A DNA stretch of 52,530 nt from Bacillus marasmi. GTDB lineage: Bacteria > Bacillota > Bacilli > Bacillales > Cytobacillaceae. Position numbers and translations under genes: made by a program. Under the pieces are notes generated by a model, which was given only the letters and a program-made list of their open reading frames with translations, was not told the origin of the DNA and searched no databases. This document shows, in pieces, positions 20,758-29,872 of the stretch (within the stretch, counting starts at the first letter, position 1; every line of letters starts with the position of its first letter). The stretch is taken from assembly GCF_902168435.1 (NCBI RefSeq), contig NZ_LR656183.1:1-52530 (forward strand). The letters are read 5' to 3'.

Positions 20758-21714
20758 ATGTCTAATCAATATTTAGATCCAAATTTAAAGGTATTTAGCT
20801 TAAATTCGAACAAAGAGCTTGCTGAAGAAATTGCTAAAGTAATTGGTGTTGAACTAGGGAAATGCTCAGTTAAACGTTTTAGTGATGGCGAAATCCAAAT
20901 TAACATCGAAGAGAGTATTCGTGGTTGTGATGTATTTATTATTCAATCAACTAGTTCTCCAGTTAATGAGCACCTAATGGAGTTACTTATTTTAATTGAT
21001 GCATTAAAGCGCGCCTCTGCAAAAACAATCAATCTTGTTATCCCTTATTACGGTTATGCACGACAAGACCGTAAAGCACGGGCCCGTGAGCCAATTACAG
21101 CGAAGCTTGTGGCAAATCTGCTTGAAACAGCTGGTGCAACACGTGTTATTACTTTAGATTTGCATGCACCACAAATTCAAGGCTTCTTCGATATTCCAAT
21201 CGATCACTTAATGGGTGTACCAATTCTTGCAGAATACTTTAAAAATAAACATTATGATAAAGATATTGTCATTGTATCACCAGACCATGGTGGTGTAACA
21301 CGTGCTCGTAAAATGGCTGAGCGCCTAAAAGCACCGATTGCGATTATTGACAAACGTCGACCAAAGCCAAACGTGGCAGAAGTAATGAATATTGTCGGTA
21401 ATATCGAAGGTAAGGTTGCTATTTTAATTGATGATATTATTGATACAGCTGGTACAATTACGCTTGCTGCTAACGCCTTGGTGGAAAACGGCGCAGCGGA
21501 AGTATATGCTTGCTGTACGCACCCTGTATTATCAGGTCCGGCAATGAGCCGAATTGAAAATTCTAATATTAAAGAGCTTGTTATTACAAATTCAATTGCT
21601 CTTCCGGAAGACAAAATGATTGATAAAATTGTTAATCTGTCAGTTGCTTCATTGCTAGGTGATGCGATCATTCGCGTCCATGAAGAACAATCTGTCAGTG
21701 TATTATTTGAATAG
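20758..21714 (+). CDS. prs: Ribose-phosphate pyrophosphokinase
   Basis: Makes PRPP from ribose-5-phosphate and ATP, feeding purine, pyrimidine, His, Trp and NAD synthesis and the PurR effector pool. 318 residues, class I. Motifs include [19 protein letters not shown] and the PRPP loop [19 protein letters not shown] precedes the ATG. Confidence 0.98.
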   Translation: MSNQYLDPNLKVFSLNSNKELAEEIAKVIGVELGKCSVKRFSDGEIQINIEESIRGCDVFIIQSTSSPVNEHLMELLILIDALKRASAKTINLVIPYYGYARQDRKARAREPITAKLVANLLETAGATRVITLDLHAPQIQGFFDIPIDHLMGVPILAEYFKNKHYDKDIVIVSPDHGGVTRARKMAERLKAPIAIIDKRRPKPNVAEVMNIVGNIEGKVAILIDDIIDTAGTITLAANALVENGAAEVYACCTHPVLSGPAMSRIENSNIKELVITNSIALPEDKMIDKIVNLSVASLLGDAIIRVHEEQSVSVLFE

Positions 21715-21729
21715 TCGCTAAGAAAAGAT

Positions 21730-21755
21730 GTTTATTCCTTCCTCATTTAGGGAAC
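21730..21755 (+). promoter_or_regulatory. Candidate sigma-B promoter of ctc
   Basis: GTTTAT (21730-21735), 14 bases, GGGAAC (21750-21755), close to the sigma-B consensus GTTTAA/GGGTAT. ctc is a classic general-stress gene in B. subtilis. Confidence 0.6.
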
Positions 21756-21791
21756 TTTTATAGAGAACCTATCGATAATAAATGAGGAAGG
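21737..21791 (+). promoter_or_regulatory. 13-bp inverted repeat covering the ctc ribosome site
   Basis: CCTTCCTCATTTA (21737-21749) and TAAATGAGGAAGG (21779-21791) are perfect complements with a 29-base loop. The right arm contains the GAGGAAGG ribosome site of ctc. A read-through message from prs could fold so as to hide that site; a sigma-B message starting near 21762 would lack the left arm. Confidence 0.7.
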
Positions 21792-21800
21792 TGTATATTG

Positions 21801-22433
21801 ATGAATGTAGAATTAGAAGCTAGGGAACGTACTGGTTCCCAACGCTCGATTTTAAAGAGCTTGCGTGATAATGGTGATATCCCGGCGATTATCTATGGTG
21901 CAAATACCGGTAATCAAACCGTTTCCGTCAATGTTGGCGATTTGATGAAAACGATTCGTGACAACGGACGGAATAGTGTTATTTCCTTACAGGTTGAAGG
22001 AAAGAGCTGCAATGTGATTTTATCGGACTATCAGAAGGATCCGGTTAAACAGGATATCATTCATGCTGATTTTCTCACCGTCGATATGACAACCGAGATT
22101 TCAGTAAATGTGCGGATCCAATTAGATGGAGAACCACAAGGAGTAAAGGATGGCGGAGTATTGCAGCAAACCCTCCATGAAGTCTCCATTACGGCAACAC
22201 CAGATCAAATTCCACAATCAATCAATATTAATATCTCGGACTTGCAGGTTAATGAACACATGACTGTTGCCGATATTTATACGGCCAATCAGTTTACGAT
22301 TAATCATGATCCAGAAGAAGTACTTGTAACGATTCTTCCTCCGAAGCAGGAGAAGGAAATTAGTACCGGAGAACAGCAGGAAGGTGGCCTGCCAGACAAC
22401 CTTGAAGGCAGGGAAACAGACCCTTCTCAATAA
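21801..22433 (+). CDS. ctc: General stress protein Ctc (ribosomal protein bL25)
   Basis: 210 residues: an N-terminal L25 5S-rRNA-binding domain (about 1-95) and a C-terminal TL5-type beta domain, with an acidic tail. In B. subtilis Ctc joins ribosomes under stress and depends on sigma-B. The start is ATG 21801, seven bases after GAGGAAGGTG; the in-frame TTG 21798 is closer than usual. Confidence 0.94.
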   Translation: MNVELEARERTGSQRSILKSLRDNGDIPAIIYGANTGNQTVSVNVGDLMKTIRDNGRNSVISLQVEGKSCNVILSDYQKDPVKQDIIHADFLTVDMTTEISVNVRIQLDGEPQGVKDGGVLQQTLHEVSITATPDQIPQSININISDLQVNEHMTVADIYTANQFTINHDPEEVLVTILPPKQEKEISTGEQQEGGLPDNLEGRETDPSQ

Positions 22434-22440
22434 TAAATTT

Positions 22441-22470
22441 AGACGTAACCTAGTTCAGGTTACGTCTTTT
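22441..22470 (+). terminator. Terminator after ctc
   Basis: AGACGTAACCT (22441-22451) and AGGTTACGTCT (22457-22467) form an 11-bp stem with a 5-base loop, then TTTT. Confidence 0.9.
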
Positions 22471-22511
22471 ATAGTATTATGGAAATAGCCATAAATGAGG
22501 GAGGTGGAAGC

Positions 22512-23072
22512 GTGAAGTTAATAGTGGGTCTGGGTAACCCAGGAAAGCAATATGAGCAGACTAGACATAATATTGGTTTTAAGGTTATTGATAAGCTTGC
22601 TAATGAGCTTGACATACAGTTAGATCAAGCTAAGCATAAAGGTCTTTACGGAATGAAAAATATTAGCGGAGAAAAAGTCTTTTTATTGAAGCCGCTTACT
22701 TATATGAATTTATCTGGAGAGTCAATTCGCGCAGTGATGGATTATTATCAAATTGAACCTGATGAAATAGTTGTCATTTATGACGATTTAGATTTACCTG
22801 TTGGGAAGATTCGCCTCCGTCAGAAGGGAAGCCCGGGTGGTCATAACGGGATGAAATCAACAATTGCTCATTTAGGTACTGAGAATTTTAATCGTATCCG
22901 TGTTGGTATTGATCGTCCGAAAAATGGAATGAAGGTCACTGATTATGTACTAGGGAGATTTTCTAAGGAAGAAGAAGAAGTACTGGTTGAAGTGATCGAT
23001 AAAAGCGCTGCTGCCGCTATGAAATGGCTCAACCAACCATTTTTACAAGTAATGAATGAATTCAATGCTTAA
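22512..23072 (+). CDS. pth: Peptidyl-tRNA hydrolase (SpoVC)
   Basis: Frees tRNA from prematurely released peptidyl-tRNA. 186 residues with [15 protein letters not shown] (catalytic His), YDDLDLP (catalytic Asp) and GGHNGMKS. The start is GTG 22512 after GGGAGGTGG; an upstream ATG at 22479 is not supported. First gene of the pth-fin-mfd-spoVT segment. Confidence 0.97.
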   Translation: MKLIVGLGNPGKQYEQTRHNIGFKVIDKLANELDIQLDQAKHKGLYGMKNISGEKVFLLKPLTYMNLSGESIRAVMDYYQIEPDEIVVIYDDLDLPVGKIRLRQKGSPGGHNGMKSTIAHLGTENFNRIRVGIDRPKNGMKVTDYVLGRFSKEEEEVLVEVIDKSAAAAMKWLNQPFLQVMNEFNA

Positions 23073-23113
23073 TTGATTCATGTTTACTAGGAAAATAACA
23101 TACAATAGGCTTA

Positions 23114-23144
23114 CGAATAAGTTTCCTTGAAACCGTAAATAATA
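23114..23144 (+). promoter_or_regulatory. Candidate forespore (sigma-G-type) promoter of fin
   Basis: CGAATA (23114-23119), 18 bases, AATAATA (23138-23144), each one base from the sigma-G consensus TGAATA and CATAATA. fin is read by sigma-F and sigma-G in B. subtilis. Confidence 0.45.
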
Positions 23145-23176
23145 ACATTATCTACGGAGTTTGAGGAGGAAGTCAT

Positions 23177-23407
23177 TTGGCTATACATTATCATTGCAGA
23201 CATTGTGGGATGAAAATGGGCACGATTGATCAAGTGTCTATACATAGCGAACAACTTGGTTTACACAAGTTATCAGCTGAGGAACGCCAGGAAATGGTTT
23301 CGTATGATCAACAAGGCGAAATTCATATAGCCACAATTTGTGAGGATTGTCAGGAGTATTTGACAAGAAATCCTGAGTATCATCAATATGATTTTTTAAT
23401 ACATTAA
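23177..23407 (+). CDS. fin: Anti-sigma-F factor Fin (YabK)
   Basis: 76-residue zinc-finger protein that inhibits sigma-F and so helps the forespore change from sigma-F to sigma-G. The HCRHCGMKMG and ICEDCQEYL pairs supply four cysteines for metal. The start is TTG 23177 after GAGGAGGA. Position between pth and mfd is conserved. Confidence 0.94.
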   Translation: MAIHYHCRHCGMKMGTIDQVSIHSEQLGLHKLSAEERQEMVSYDQQGEIHIATICEDCQEYLTRNPEYHQYDFLIH

Positions 23408-23409
23408 CA

Positions 23410-23436
23410 GCTTTGGAAGCAATCCAAAGCGTTTTT
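23410..23436 (+). terminator. Terminator after fin
   Basis: GCTTTGGA (23410-23417) and TCCAAAGC (23423-23430) form an 8-bp stem with a 5-base loop, then GTTTTT. Confidence 0.88.
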
Positions 23437-23459
23437 CTGTTATATATATGGGTTAAAAA

Positions 23460-23502
23460 GTAGGTAGGTCTGTCGCCCCTGAGCAAGCCACCTACGCTTT
23501 TC
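23460..23502 (+). repeat. Truncated family-A repeat
   Basis: Only the 3' part is present (TCTGTCGCCCCTGAGCAAGCC and CGCTTTTCG). The residual outer arm ACCTAC pairs with GTAGGT just upstream, so a short hairpin remains. Confidence 0.65.
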
Positions 23503-23506
23503 GTTT

Positions 23507-23621
23507 TGTCTAGCTACAGCGGCTAGGAGCACATGTCATAAGCCAAATCTCTCCAGAGACTAACGTCTCTTGCGTGATTCGTCTTATGCCAATGCTCCTG
23601 AGCAAGCCGCTTTCGCTTTTC
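23507..23621 (+). repeat. Family-A structured repeat, copy 3
   Basis: 115 bp. Outer arms GCGGCT/AGCCGC and AGGAGC/GCTCCT, CATAAG/CTTATG, inner AGAGAC/GTCTCT. Compared with copy 2 both sides of the outer stem changed together. Confidence 0.88.
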
Positions 23622-23625
23622 GTTT

Positions 23626-23747
23626 TGTCTAGCTTCGGTGGCTAGGGGCTCGGGGTCATAAGCCAATCCGTCCAGAAGGTCAAAGAACGACCTTCTAGCC
23701 GGCTCGTCTTATGCCTGTCGCCCCTGAGCAAGCCACCTACGCTTTTC
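23626..23747 (+). repeat. Family-A structured repeat, copy 4
   Basis: 122 bp. Outer arms GGTGGCT/AGCCACC and AGGGGC/GCCCCT, CATAAG/CTTATG, and a longer inner hairpin AGAAGGTC/GACCTTCT. It ends just before the mfd ribosome site. Confidence 0.88.
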
Positions 23748-23765
23748 TTTGAGAGGAGGGTTCGG

Positions 23766-26700
23766 ATGGAAGGGCTTAAAAATGTCATAACAAATTTAGA
23801 TGATGTTCAATCGGTTATTGCCGGTGTGAATGAAGGATTAAAGGAACAGTTAATCGCCGGATTATCTGGTTCGGCGCGAACACTTTTCCTTGCTTCTGTC
23901 TATGAAAAAACAAATAAACCACAACTAATCGTGACTCATAATTTACTACAAGCCCAAAAAATTTATGATGACATGATTAATTTACTCGGAGAGAAGGAAG
24001 TCTTTCTATACCCGGCTAATGAATTAATTGCTGCAGAAATCAGTATTGCTAGTCCAGAGCTAAAGGCGCAACGGATTGATACAATCAATCATTTAATTAG
24101 TGGGAATAGCGGAATCGTCATCGTTCCTGTTGCAGGTCTCAGAAAAATAGTGCCTCCAAAAGCACTTTGGGAAATCTATCAGATTTCACTTAAAGTTGGG
24201 GATGATATCAATCTAGATGAGCTATTAAATAAATTAGTAAAAATGGGCTATATTCGCGCTGATATGGTTTCCGCACCTGGTGAATTTAGCGTTCGCGGCG
24301 GGATCGTTGATATATATCCGCTAACCGAGGCAGATCCTCTCCGGATTGAGCTATTTGATACAGAGATTGATTCAATTCGGACATTTTCACTAGACAATCA
24401 GCGCTCTAAACTTAAGTTAAAGGAAGTCAGCATCGCCCCAGCGACTGAATATATATTTGAGTCTGAGCATTTTGGGAAATTGATAGAGCACATCGAGACA
24501 GGACTTGCCAAAACGTTAAAATCGGTAAAACAAGATAATGTTAAAACTTTGCTTACGCAAAATGTTGGCTATGAGCTCGAACAGCTTAAAGCGGGACAAA
24601 AACCGGAGCAAGTCTTTAAATATTTATCATTTGCTTATGAAAAAGAAAATAGTTTACTAGATTATTTACCTTCACATGCTCTCGTTTTTGTTGATGAAAT
24701 TAGCAGAGTTCAAGAAATGAATGATTCTTTGGAAAAAGAAGAAGCTGAATGGTATACAAGCTTATTAGGTGAAGGGAAAATTGTTCATGATGTAAAGATA
24801 TCCCATCAACTTACGCCTTTACTACATAAATCGCCACAGGCAATTGCATATTTATCATTATTCTTGCGGCATGTACCGAACACGAATCCGCAAAACATTA
24901 TCAATGTATCTTGTAAGCAAATGCAAAACTTTCATGGCCAAATGAATGTGTTAAAAACAGAGCTAGATCGCTGGGCGAAAGGTAAGTATACCGTTTTATT
25001 TCTTGGACCAGACGAAGAACGGGTCGATAAACTGCAGCGTGTACTAGAAGATTATGACATAGAAGCATCATTTATTGGAAAAGGACAGGATTTGCGGATA
25101 GGCAATATTCAGATAGCTGAAGGGAATTTACTAACCGGCTTTGAACTACCTATTCAAAAATTAGCTGTCATTACCGAAGAAGAATTATTTAATAAACGAA
25201 CAGCAAAAAAATCAACAAGACGCCAAAAGCTTTCGAATGCTGAACGGATAAAAAGCTACTCTGAGCTTCGTGTTGGTGATCATGTCGTTCACGTCAATCA
25301 TGGGATTGGGAAATATCTTGGTATTGAAACACTAGTGATCAATGGTGTCCATAAAGACTATCTTCATATTCGTTATCAAGGTAGTGACAAGCTTTATGTA
25401 CCAGTTGAACAAATTGATTTAGTACAAAAATACGTTGGCTCTGAAGGTAAAGAGCCAAAAATCTATAAATTAGGTGGTTCTGATTGGAAGCGGGTCAAGA
25501 AGAAAGTTGAATCGTCTGTACAAAATATTGCGGAGGATTTAATAAAGCTATATGCAGAACGTGAAGCTGCGAAAGGGCATGCTTTCTCGCCTGATGGAGA
25601 TATGCAACGTGAATTTGAAATGGCGTTCCCTTATCAAGAGACCGATGATCAAATTCGCTCTATTAACGAAATTAAAAAAGATATGGAACGAGAACGTCCA
25701 ATGGATCGTTTGCTATGCGGTGATGTCGGCTACGGGAAAACTGAAGTCGCAATTCGTGCTGCTTTTAAAGCTATCGCTGATGGGAAACAAGTGGCCTTCT
25801 TAGTACCAACAACTATTCTAGCGCAACAGCATTATGAAACTATGCGTGAGCGTTTCCAGGAATATCCGATTAAAATAGGTTTACTTAGCCGCTTTCGCAC
25901 AAGGAAGGAACAGCAGGAAACAATGAAGGGCTTAAAAGCCGGAACAGTCGATATTGTTGTCGGCACACATCGCTTGTTATCCAAGGATATTACCTATCGT
26001 GATTTAGGGTTATTAATTATTGATGAAGAGCAGCGCTTCGGTGTTACTCATAAGGAAAAAATAAAACAGTTAAAGACGAATGTTGATGTATTGACCTTAA
26101 CAGCAACACCAATTCCTAGAACGCTCCATATGTCGATGTTAGGGGTACGCGATTTATCCGTAATTGAAACTCCGCCAGAAAATCGTTTTCCAGTGCAAAC
26201 ATATGTTATGGAGTATAATGGCGGCTTAGTTAGGGAAGCAATTGAACGTGAATTAGCACGGGATGGACAGGTTTATTTCCTATATAACCGTGTCGAGGAT
26301 ATTGAGCGGAAGGCTGAAGAAATCTCGATGCTTGTTCCCGATGCCCGCGTAACTTATGCACATGGACAAATGTCTGAAAATGAACTTGAATCAGTCATGC
26401 TCGGCTTTTTAGAAGGCGAATTTGATGTATTAGTTAGCACAACCATTATTGAAACAGGTGTAGATATTCCAAATGTTAATACCCTAATTGTTTTTGATGC
26501 CGATCGGATGGGACTTTCGCAGCTTTACCAGCTCCGCGGGCGTGTTGGACGTTCAAACCGCGTTGCATATGCTTATTTTACCTATCGCAAGGATAAAGTG
26601 CTGACTGAAGTAGCTGAAAAACGTTTGCAGGCAATAAAAGAATTCACAGAACTAGGCTCAGGCTTTAAAATTGCTATGCGCGATTTATCGATTCGAGGCG

Positions 26701-27314
26701 CAGGTAATTTGCTAGGGGCAGAGCAGCATGGTTTTATTGATTCTGTCGGGTTTGATCTTTATTCGCAAATGCTAAAAGATGCTATTGAAGCTAGAAAAGG
26801 TGATTTGAATTTAGCAGAAACGGCTGCTTTAGAGATTGATGTAGAGGTTGATGCTTATATTCCAGACGCATATATTGGTGACGGTCATCAAAAAATTGAA
26901 ATGTATAAGCGATTCCGCTCATTAGCAAACGTCGAGGAATTAGAGGAGCTACAAGAGGAAATGATTGATCGCTTTGGCGAGTATCCTGATGAGGTAGCTT
27001 TTTTATTCCAAATAGCTGAGATAAAGGTATTTGCCCAATTAGCAAAGGTTGAATACATTAAGCAAGTTAAACACGATGTGACCATTCTTTTTTCAGAAAA
27101 AGGAAGTCAAAATAACGATATGAAACAAATTGTTCAAATTCTTAATAAATACGGACGTATGGTTGGCATGGGTCAAGATGGAACAAAGTTTAAGCTGGTC
27201 CTTCACATTAAGGGAGTTTCTCCGCAAAAGTGGATGGAGGTAGCCTTAGAGCTCATCCAAGCCGTTTATGAATCAAAGACAGAGCCAGAAAAAAACATTG
27301 TTTCAAAACAATAA
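23766..27314 (+). CDS. mfd: Transcription-repair coupling factor Mfd
   Basis: 1182-residue ATP-dependent DNA translocase that removes stalled RNA polymerase and recruits UvrA. N-terminal UvrB-homology modules, an RNA-polymerase-interaction CarD-like domain (LRVGDHVVHVNHGIGKYLG, about residue 500), RecG-like motor with Walker A GDVGYGKT (652-659), DEEQ box, helicase motifs TATPIPRT and QLRGRVGRS, then a TRCF C-terminal domain. GAGGAGGG precedes the ATG. Family-A repeats fill the DNA up to this ribosome site, so no ordinary promoter is visible nearby. Confidence 0.98.
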   Translation: MEGLKNVITNLDDVQSVIAGVNEGLKEQLIAGLSGSARTLFLASVYEKTNKPQLIVTHNLLQAQKIYDDMINLLGEKEVFLYPANELIAAEISIASPELKAQRIDTINHLISGNSGIVIVPVAGLRKIVPPKALWEIYQISLKVGDDINLDELLNKLVKMGYIRADMVSAPGEFSVRGGIVDIYPLTEADPLRIELFDTEIDSIRTFSLDNQRSKLKLKEVSIAPATEYIFESEHFGKLIEHIETGLAKTLKSVKQDNVKTLLTQNVGYELEQLKAGQKPEQVFKYLSFAYEKENSLLDYLPSHALVFVDEISRVQEMNDSLEKEEAEWYTSLLGEGKIVHDVKISHQLTPLLHKSPQAIAYLSLFLRHVPNTNPQNIINVSCKQMQNFHGQMNVLKTELDRWAKGKYTVLFLGPDEERVDKLQRVLEDYDIEASFIGKGQDLRIGNIQIAEGNLLTGFELPIQKLAVITEEELFNKRTAKKSTRRQKLSNAERIKSYSELRVGDHVVHVNHGIGKYLGIETLVINGVHKDYLHIRYQGSDKLYVPVEQIDLVQKYVGSEGKEPKIYKLGGSDWKRVKKKVESSVQNIAEDLIKLYAEREAAKGHAFSPDGDMQREFEMAFPYQETDDQIRSINEIKKDMERERPMDRLLCGDVGYGKTEVAIRAAFKAIADGKQVAFLVPTTILAQQHYETMRERFQEYPIKIGLLSRFRTRKEQQETMKGLKAGTVDIVVGTHRLLSKDITYRDLGLLIIDEEQRFGVTHKEKIKQLKTNVDVLTLTATPIPRTLHMSMLGVRDLSVIETPPENRFPVQTYVMEYNGGLVREAIERELARDGQVYFLYNRVEDIERKAEEISMLVPDARVTYAHGQMSENELESVMLGFLEGEFDVLVSTTIIETGVDIPNVNTLIVFDADRMGLSQLYQLRGRVGRSNRVAYAYFTYRKDKVLTEVAEKRLQAIKEFTELGSGFKIAMRDLSIRGAGNLLGAEQHGFIDSVGFDLYSQMLKDAIEARKGDLNLAETAALEIDVEVDAYIPDAYIGDGHQKIEMYKRFRSLANVEELEELQEEMIDRFGEYPDEVAFLFQIAEIKVFAQLAKVEYIKQVKHDVTILFSEKGSQNNDMKQIVQILNKYGRMVGMGQDGTKFKLVLHIKGVSPQKWMEVALELIQAVYESKTEPEKNIVSKQ

Positions 27315-27411
27315 AAATCAACTAAGTTAGTAGTAAGCCATAGTTTGAAGTAATTGTTAAGATTTTACATTATTGGTATAACTATCATTATTGAGAAAAA
27401 ATCGTTGATTG

Positions 27412-27441
27412 TGCATAGAACTTTCCAGATGAAAGATAATA
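27412..27441 (+). promoter_or_regulatory. Sigma-G promoter of spoVT
   Basis: TGCATA (27412-27417), 17 bases, GATAATA (27435-27441), one base from the sigma-G -10 consensus CATAMTA. The rest of 27315-27528 is AT-rich with no clear mfd terminator. Confidence 0.6.
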
Positions 27442-27528
27442 TATCTAACATGGTGATGATTTACCAAATGAACCACCATGAATCATTGCCAAACAACAAA
27501 TCATCAGATGAAAGTGAGGCAACATTGG

Positions 27529-28065
27529 ATGAAAGCAACTGGTATTGTTCGTCGAATCGATGATTTAGGTCGTGTGGTTATTCCAAAGGAAATTCGTAGG
27601 ACGTTAAGAATTCGCGAAGGTGATCCACTCGAAATATTCGTGGACCGAGACGGAGAGGTAATTTTAAAGAAGTATTCTCCAATCAGTGAGCTAAGCGATT
27701 TCGCGAAGGAGTATGCCGAGGCATTATATGATAGTCTTGGCAATCCAGTATTAATTTGCGACAGAGATACATATATTGCTGTTGCAGGAGGTTCCAAAAA
27801 GGACTATTTAAATAAGAATATTAGTGACTTAGTTGAAAAAACAATGGAAGATCGCAATTCTGTACTGGTGAATCAGCAGGAAAATGCTTCACTAGTAGAT
27901 GGTAATGATGAGAGTATTTCAGCATATACAATTGGTCCAATCATTGCAAATGGTGATCCAATTGGAGCAGTGATTATTGTGGCGAAAGAAGGTTCATTAG
28001 GTGAGGTGGAACAAAAAGCTGTTGAAACAGCTTCTAGCTTTCTAGCTCGCCAAATGGAATCGTAA
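27529..28065 (+). CDS. spoVT: Stage V sporulation regulator SpoVT
   Basis: 178 residues: an N-terminal AbrB-like swapped-hairpin DNA-binding domain (MKATGIVRRIDDLGRVVIP) and a C-terminal GAF domain (about 60-178). It tunes sigma-G-dependent genes, activating some and repressing others, and affects spore resistance and germination. The start is ATG 27529; longer upstream starts would add sequence absent from the family. Confidence 0.96.
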   Translation: MKATGIVRRIDDLGRVVIPKEIRRTLRIREGDPLEIFVDRDGEVILKKYSPISELSDFAKEYAEALYDSLGNPVLICDRDTYIAVAGGSKKDYLNKNISDLVEKTMEDRNSVLVNQQENASLVDGNDESISAYTIGPIIANGDPIGAVIIVAKEGSLGEVEQKAVETASSFLARQMES

Positions 28066-28119
28066 CAGAATGAAGATTTTTGATTCGATATTTTGCAACA
28101 TAAACATAGTGTTTTTGAT

Positions 28120-28147
28120 AAAAAGGTGGCGAAAAGCTGCCTTTTTT
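28120..28147 (+). terminator. Terminator after spoVT
   Basis: AAAAAGGTGGC (28120-28130) pairs with GCTGCCTTTTT (28136-28146) around GAAAA, counting two G.U pairs. Confidence 0.82.
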
Positions 28148-28187
28148 CCATTTGTGCTCTGGGCAAGTTATCGTGATTTATTAGAAA

Positions 28188-28217
28188 CTGACCGTAAAGC
28201 CCTTAGTATGCTATAAT
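28188..28217 (+). promoter_or_regulatory. Sigma-A promoter of yabM
   Basis: TATAAT (28212-28217) with an extended -10 (TGC before it) and a weak -35 CTGACC (28188-28193) 18 bases upstream. Confidence 0.6.
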
Positions 28218-28265
28218 ACGTTGGAAAAATGATAAGGAAAATATTTCTGGAAGGTGAGATGGGCG

Positions 28266-29867
28266 ATGAGCCCTATACATGAACAAAAAACGGTTTTAAA
28301 AGGTGTATTTATTTTAACTATAGGGGCTATTTTAACGAAAATTTTGAGCGCCGTCTATCGAATCCCGTTTCAAAATATGGTAGGGGATGTCGGTTTTTAT
28401 ATTTATCAACAAGTCTATCCTTTTTATGGCTTGGCACTCGTTATGACTACAAGTGGCTTTCCGGTCATCATTTCAAAGCTTTATGCGGAAAGAAAGGGAA
28501 ATGATGCGAAGCGGTTGCTGCTAATCTCCTTCTTTTTCTTATTTGGTCTTGGGCTGGTGAGCTTTATTGCGATGTATTTAGGCGCGGACTTGCTCGCTGC
28601 AAGTATGAATGATGCACATTTAGCAATCTTGTTTCGCGTTATATCGATTATTTTCCTCATTCTCCCATTCACTGCTGTATTGCGCGGATATTTTCAGGGA
28701 GAAGGAGATATGCTACCAACTGCTGTATCTCAAGTTGGGGAACAGCTAATGCGTGTAGCAACAATCCTCGGTTTATCGGGTCTGTTTATGAGTGAAGGCT
28801 ATTCCCTTTATGTTGTCGGGAGCGGGGCGTCATTTGGTTCAATAACCGGAGGGATACTGGCTGTTATCCTTCTCCTTTTTTATTTTAAGAAAAGAAAACG
28901 GTCAAGGAGTCTTTCTTTAGCGCGCTTATTGAAAACCATTAGACTCAGAGAAGTTATCGCGGTTAGCAAAGTTCTTTCTTTGCAGGGCTTTGCTGTATGT
29001 ATTTCCGGGATGTTATTAATCTTTATACAATTGGCAGACTCTATTAATTTATATACTTTACTTATCTCATCTGGTTATGAGCCTTTGGAGGCTAAAGGGC
29101 TGAAGGGGATTTACGACCGCGGTCAGCCGCTTATTCAATTAGGAACCGTACTAGCAACATCGATGTCATTATCGTTAGTACCGCTCATTTCGAGCGAAAA
29201 AGTAAAAAGTGATAAACAATTATTATTGGAAAAAATACAAACAGCTTTAAAGATCAGCATGATGGTTGGTGCTGCAGGAGCGATTGGTCTAATATCTATT
29301 ATGAAGCCAACCAATATGATGTTGTTTAAAAATTCACATGGTACAAATGTGTTAGCAATCATCGCCATCGTTATTTTTTTCTCATCTGTGATTATTACGA
29401 TTTCAAGTATTCTACAAGGTTTAGGCGCAACGGTTTTTCCTGCAATAGTCATTTTAATTGGCTTTGCGATTAAGTGTATTGCCAATATTCCTTTGGTTCT
29501 TAAATTCGGAACTGTCGGAGCTGCAATCTCATCCGTTGTGGCGATGATGTTTATTTTCATTTTATTAAGTTTAAAATTAAAGAAGACTATCCAAGCACGG
29601 CTATTACCAAAGGGCTTTGGGCAATCCATTAGCTTAGCAACGATTATGATGGGAAGTAGTTTGCTAGCATACGTAAGATTAACTGATTTTCTTTTCGCAG
29701 GGGAGAGATTGTTAGCAACAATTCAAGCTCTTTCAGGGGTTATAATTGGAGGAAGTCTCTATTTGTTTATTGTTTTCAGAAGTGGAATTTTTAATGAGGC
29801 AGAATTATCACTGCTTCCATTTGGAGACAAACTTAAGGCGCTATTGCCAAATAAGAGCAGGAGATGA
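28266..29867 (+). CDS. yabM: MOP-superfamily flippase YabM (SpoVB/MurJ-like)
   Basis: 533-residue membrane protein with about 14 hydrophobic helices, polysaccharide-transporter branch of the MOP superfamily. Relatives move lipid-linked saccharides (SpoVB, MurJ); the substrate of YabM is not established. The start is ATG 28266, eight bases after AAGGTGAG; GTG 28254 is inside that site. The end overlaps the possible ATG of yabN and precedes its preferred TTG by five bases, so the two are coupled. Confidence 0.88.
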   Translation: MSPIHEQKTVLKGVFILTIGAILTKILSAVYRIPFQNMVGDVGFYIYQQVYPFYGLALVMTTSGFPVIISKLYAERKGNDAKRLLLISFFFLFGLGLVSFIAMYLGADLLAASMNDAHLAILFRVISIIFLILPFTAVLRGYFQGEGDMLPTAVSQVGEQLMRVATILGLSGLFMSEGYSLYVVGSGASFGSITGGILAVILLLFYFKKRKRSRSLSLARLLKTIRLREVIAVSKVLSLQGFAVCISGMLLIFIQLADSINLYTLLISSGYEPLEAKGLKGIYDRGQPLIQLGTVLATSMSLSLVPLISSEKVKSDKQLLLEKIQTALKISMMVGAAGAIGLISIMKPTNMMLFKNSHGTNVLAIIAIVIFFSSVIITISSILQGLGATVFPAIVILIGFAIKCIANIPLVLKFGTVGAAISSVVAMMFIFILLSLKLKKTIQARLLPKGFGQSISLATIMMGSSLLAYVRLTDFLFAGERLLATIQALSGVIIGGSLYLFIVFRSGIFNEAELSLLPFGDKLKALLPNKSRR

Positions 29868-29872
29868 TTGAT

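Noticed and set aside
27354-27563. 69-codon frame upstream of spoVT
   Set aside because: It overlaps the sigma-G promoter and the spoVT start in another frame and has no ribosome site.
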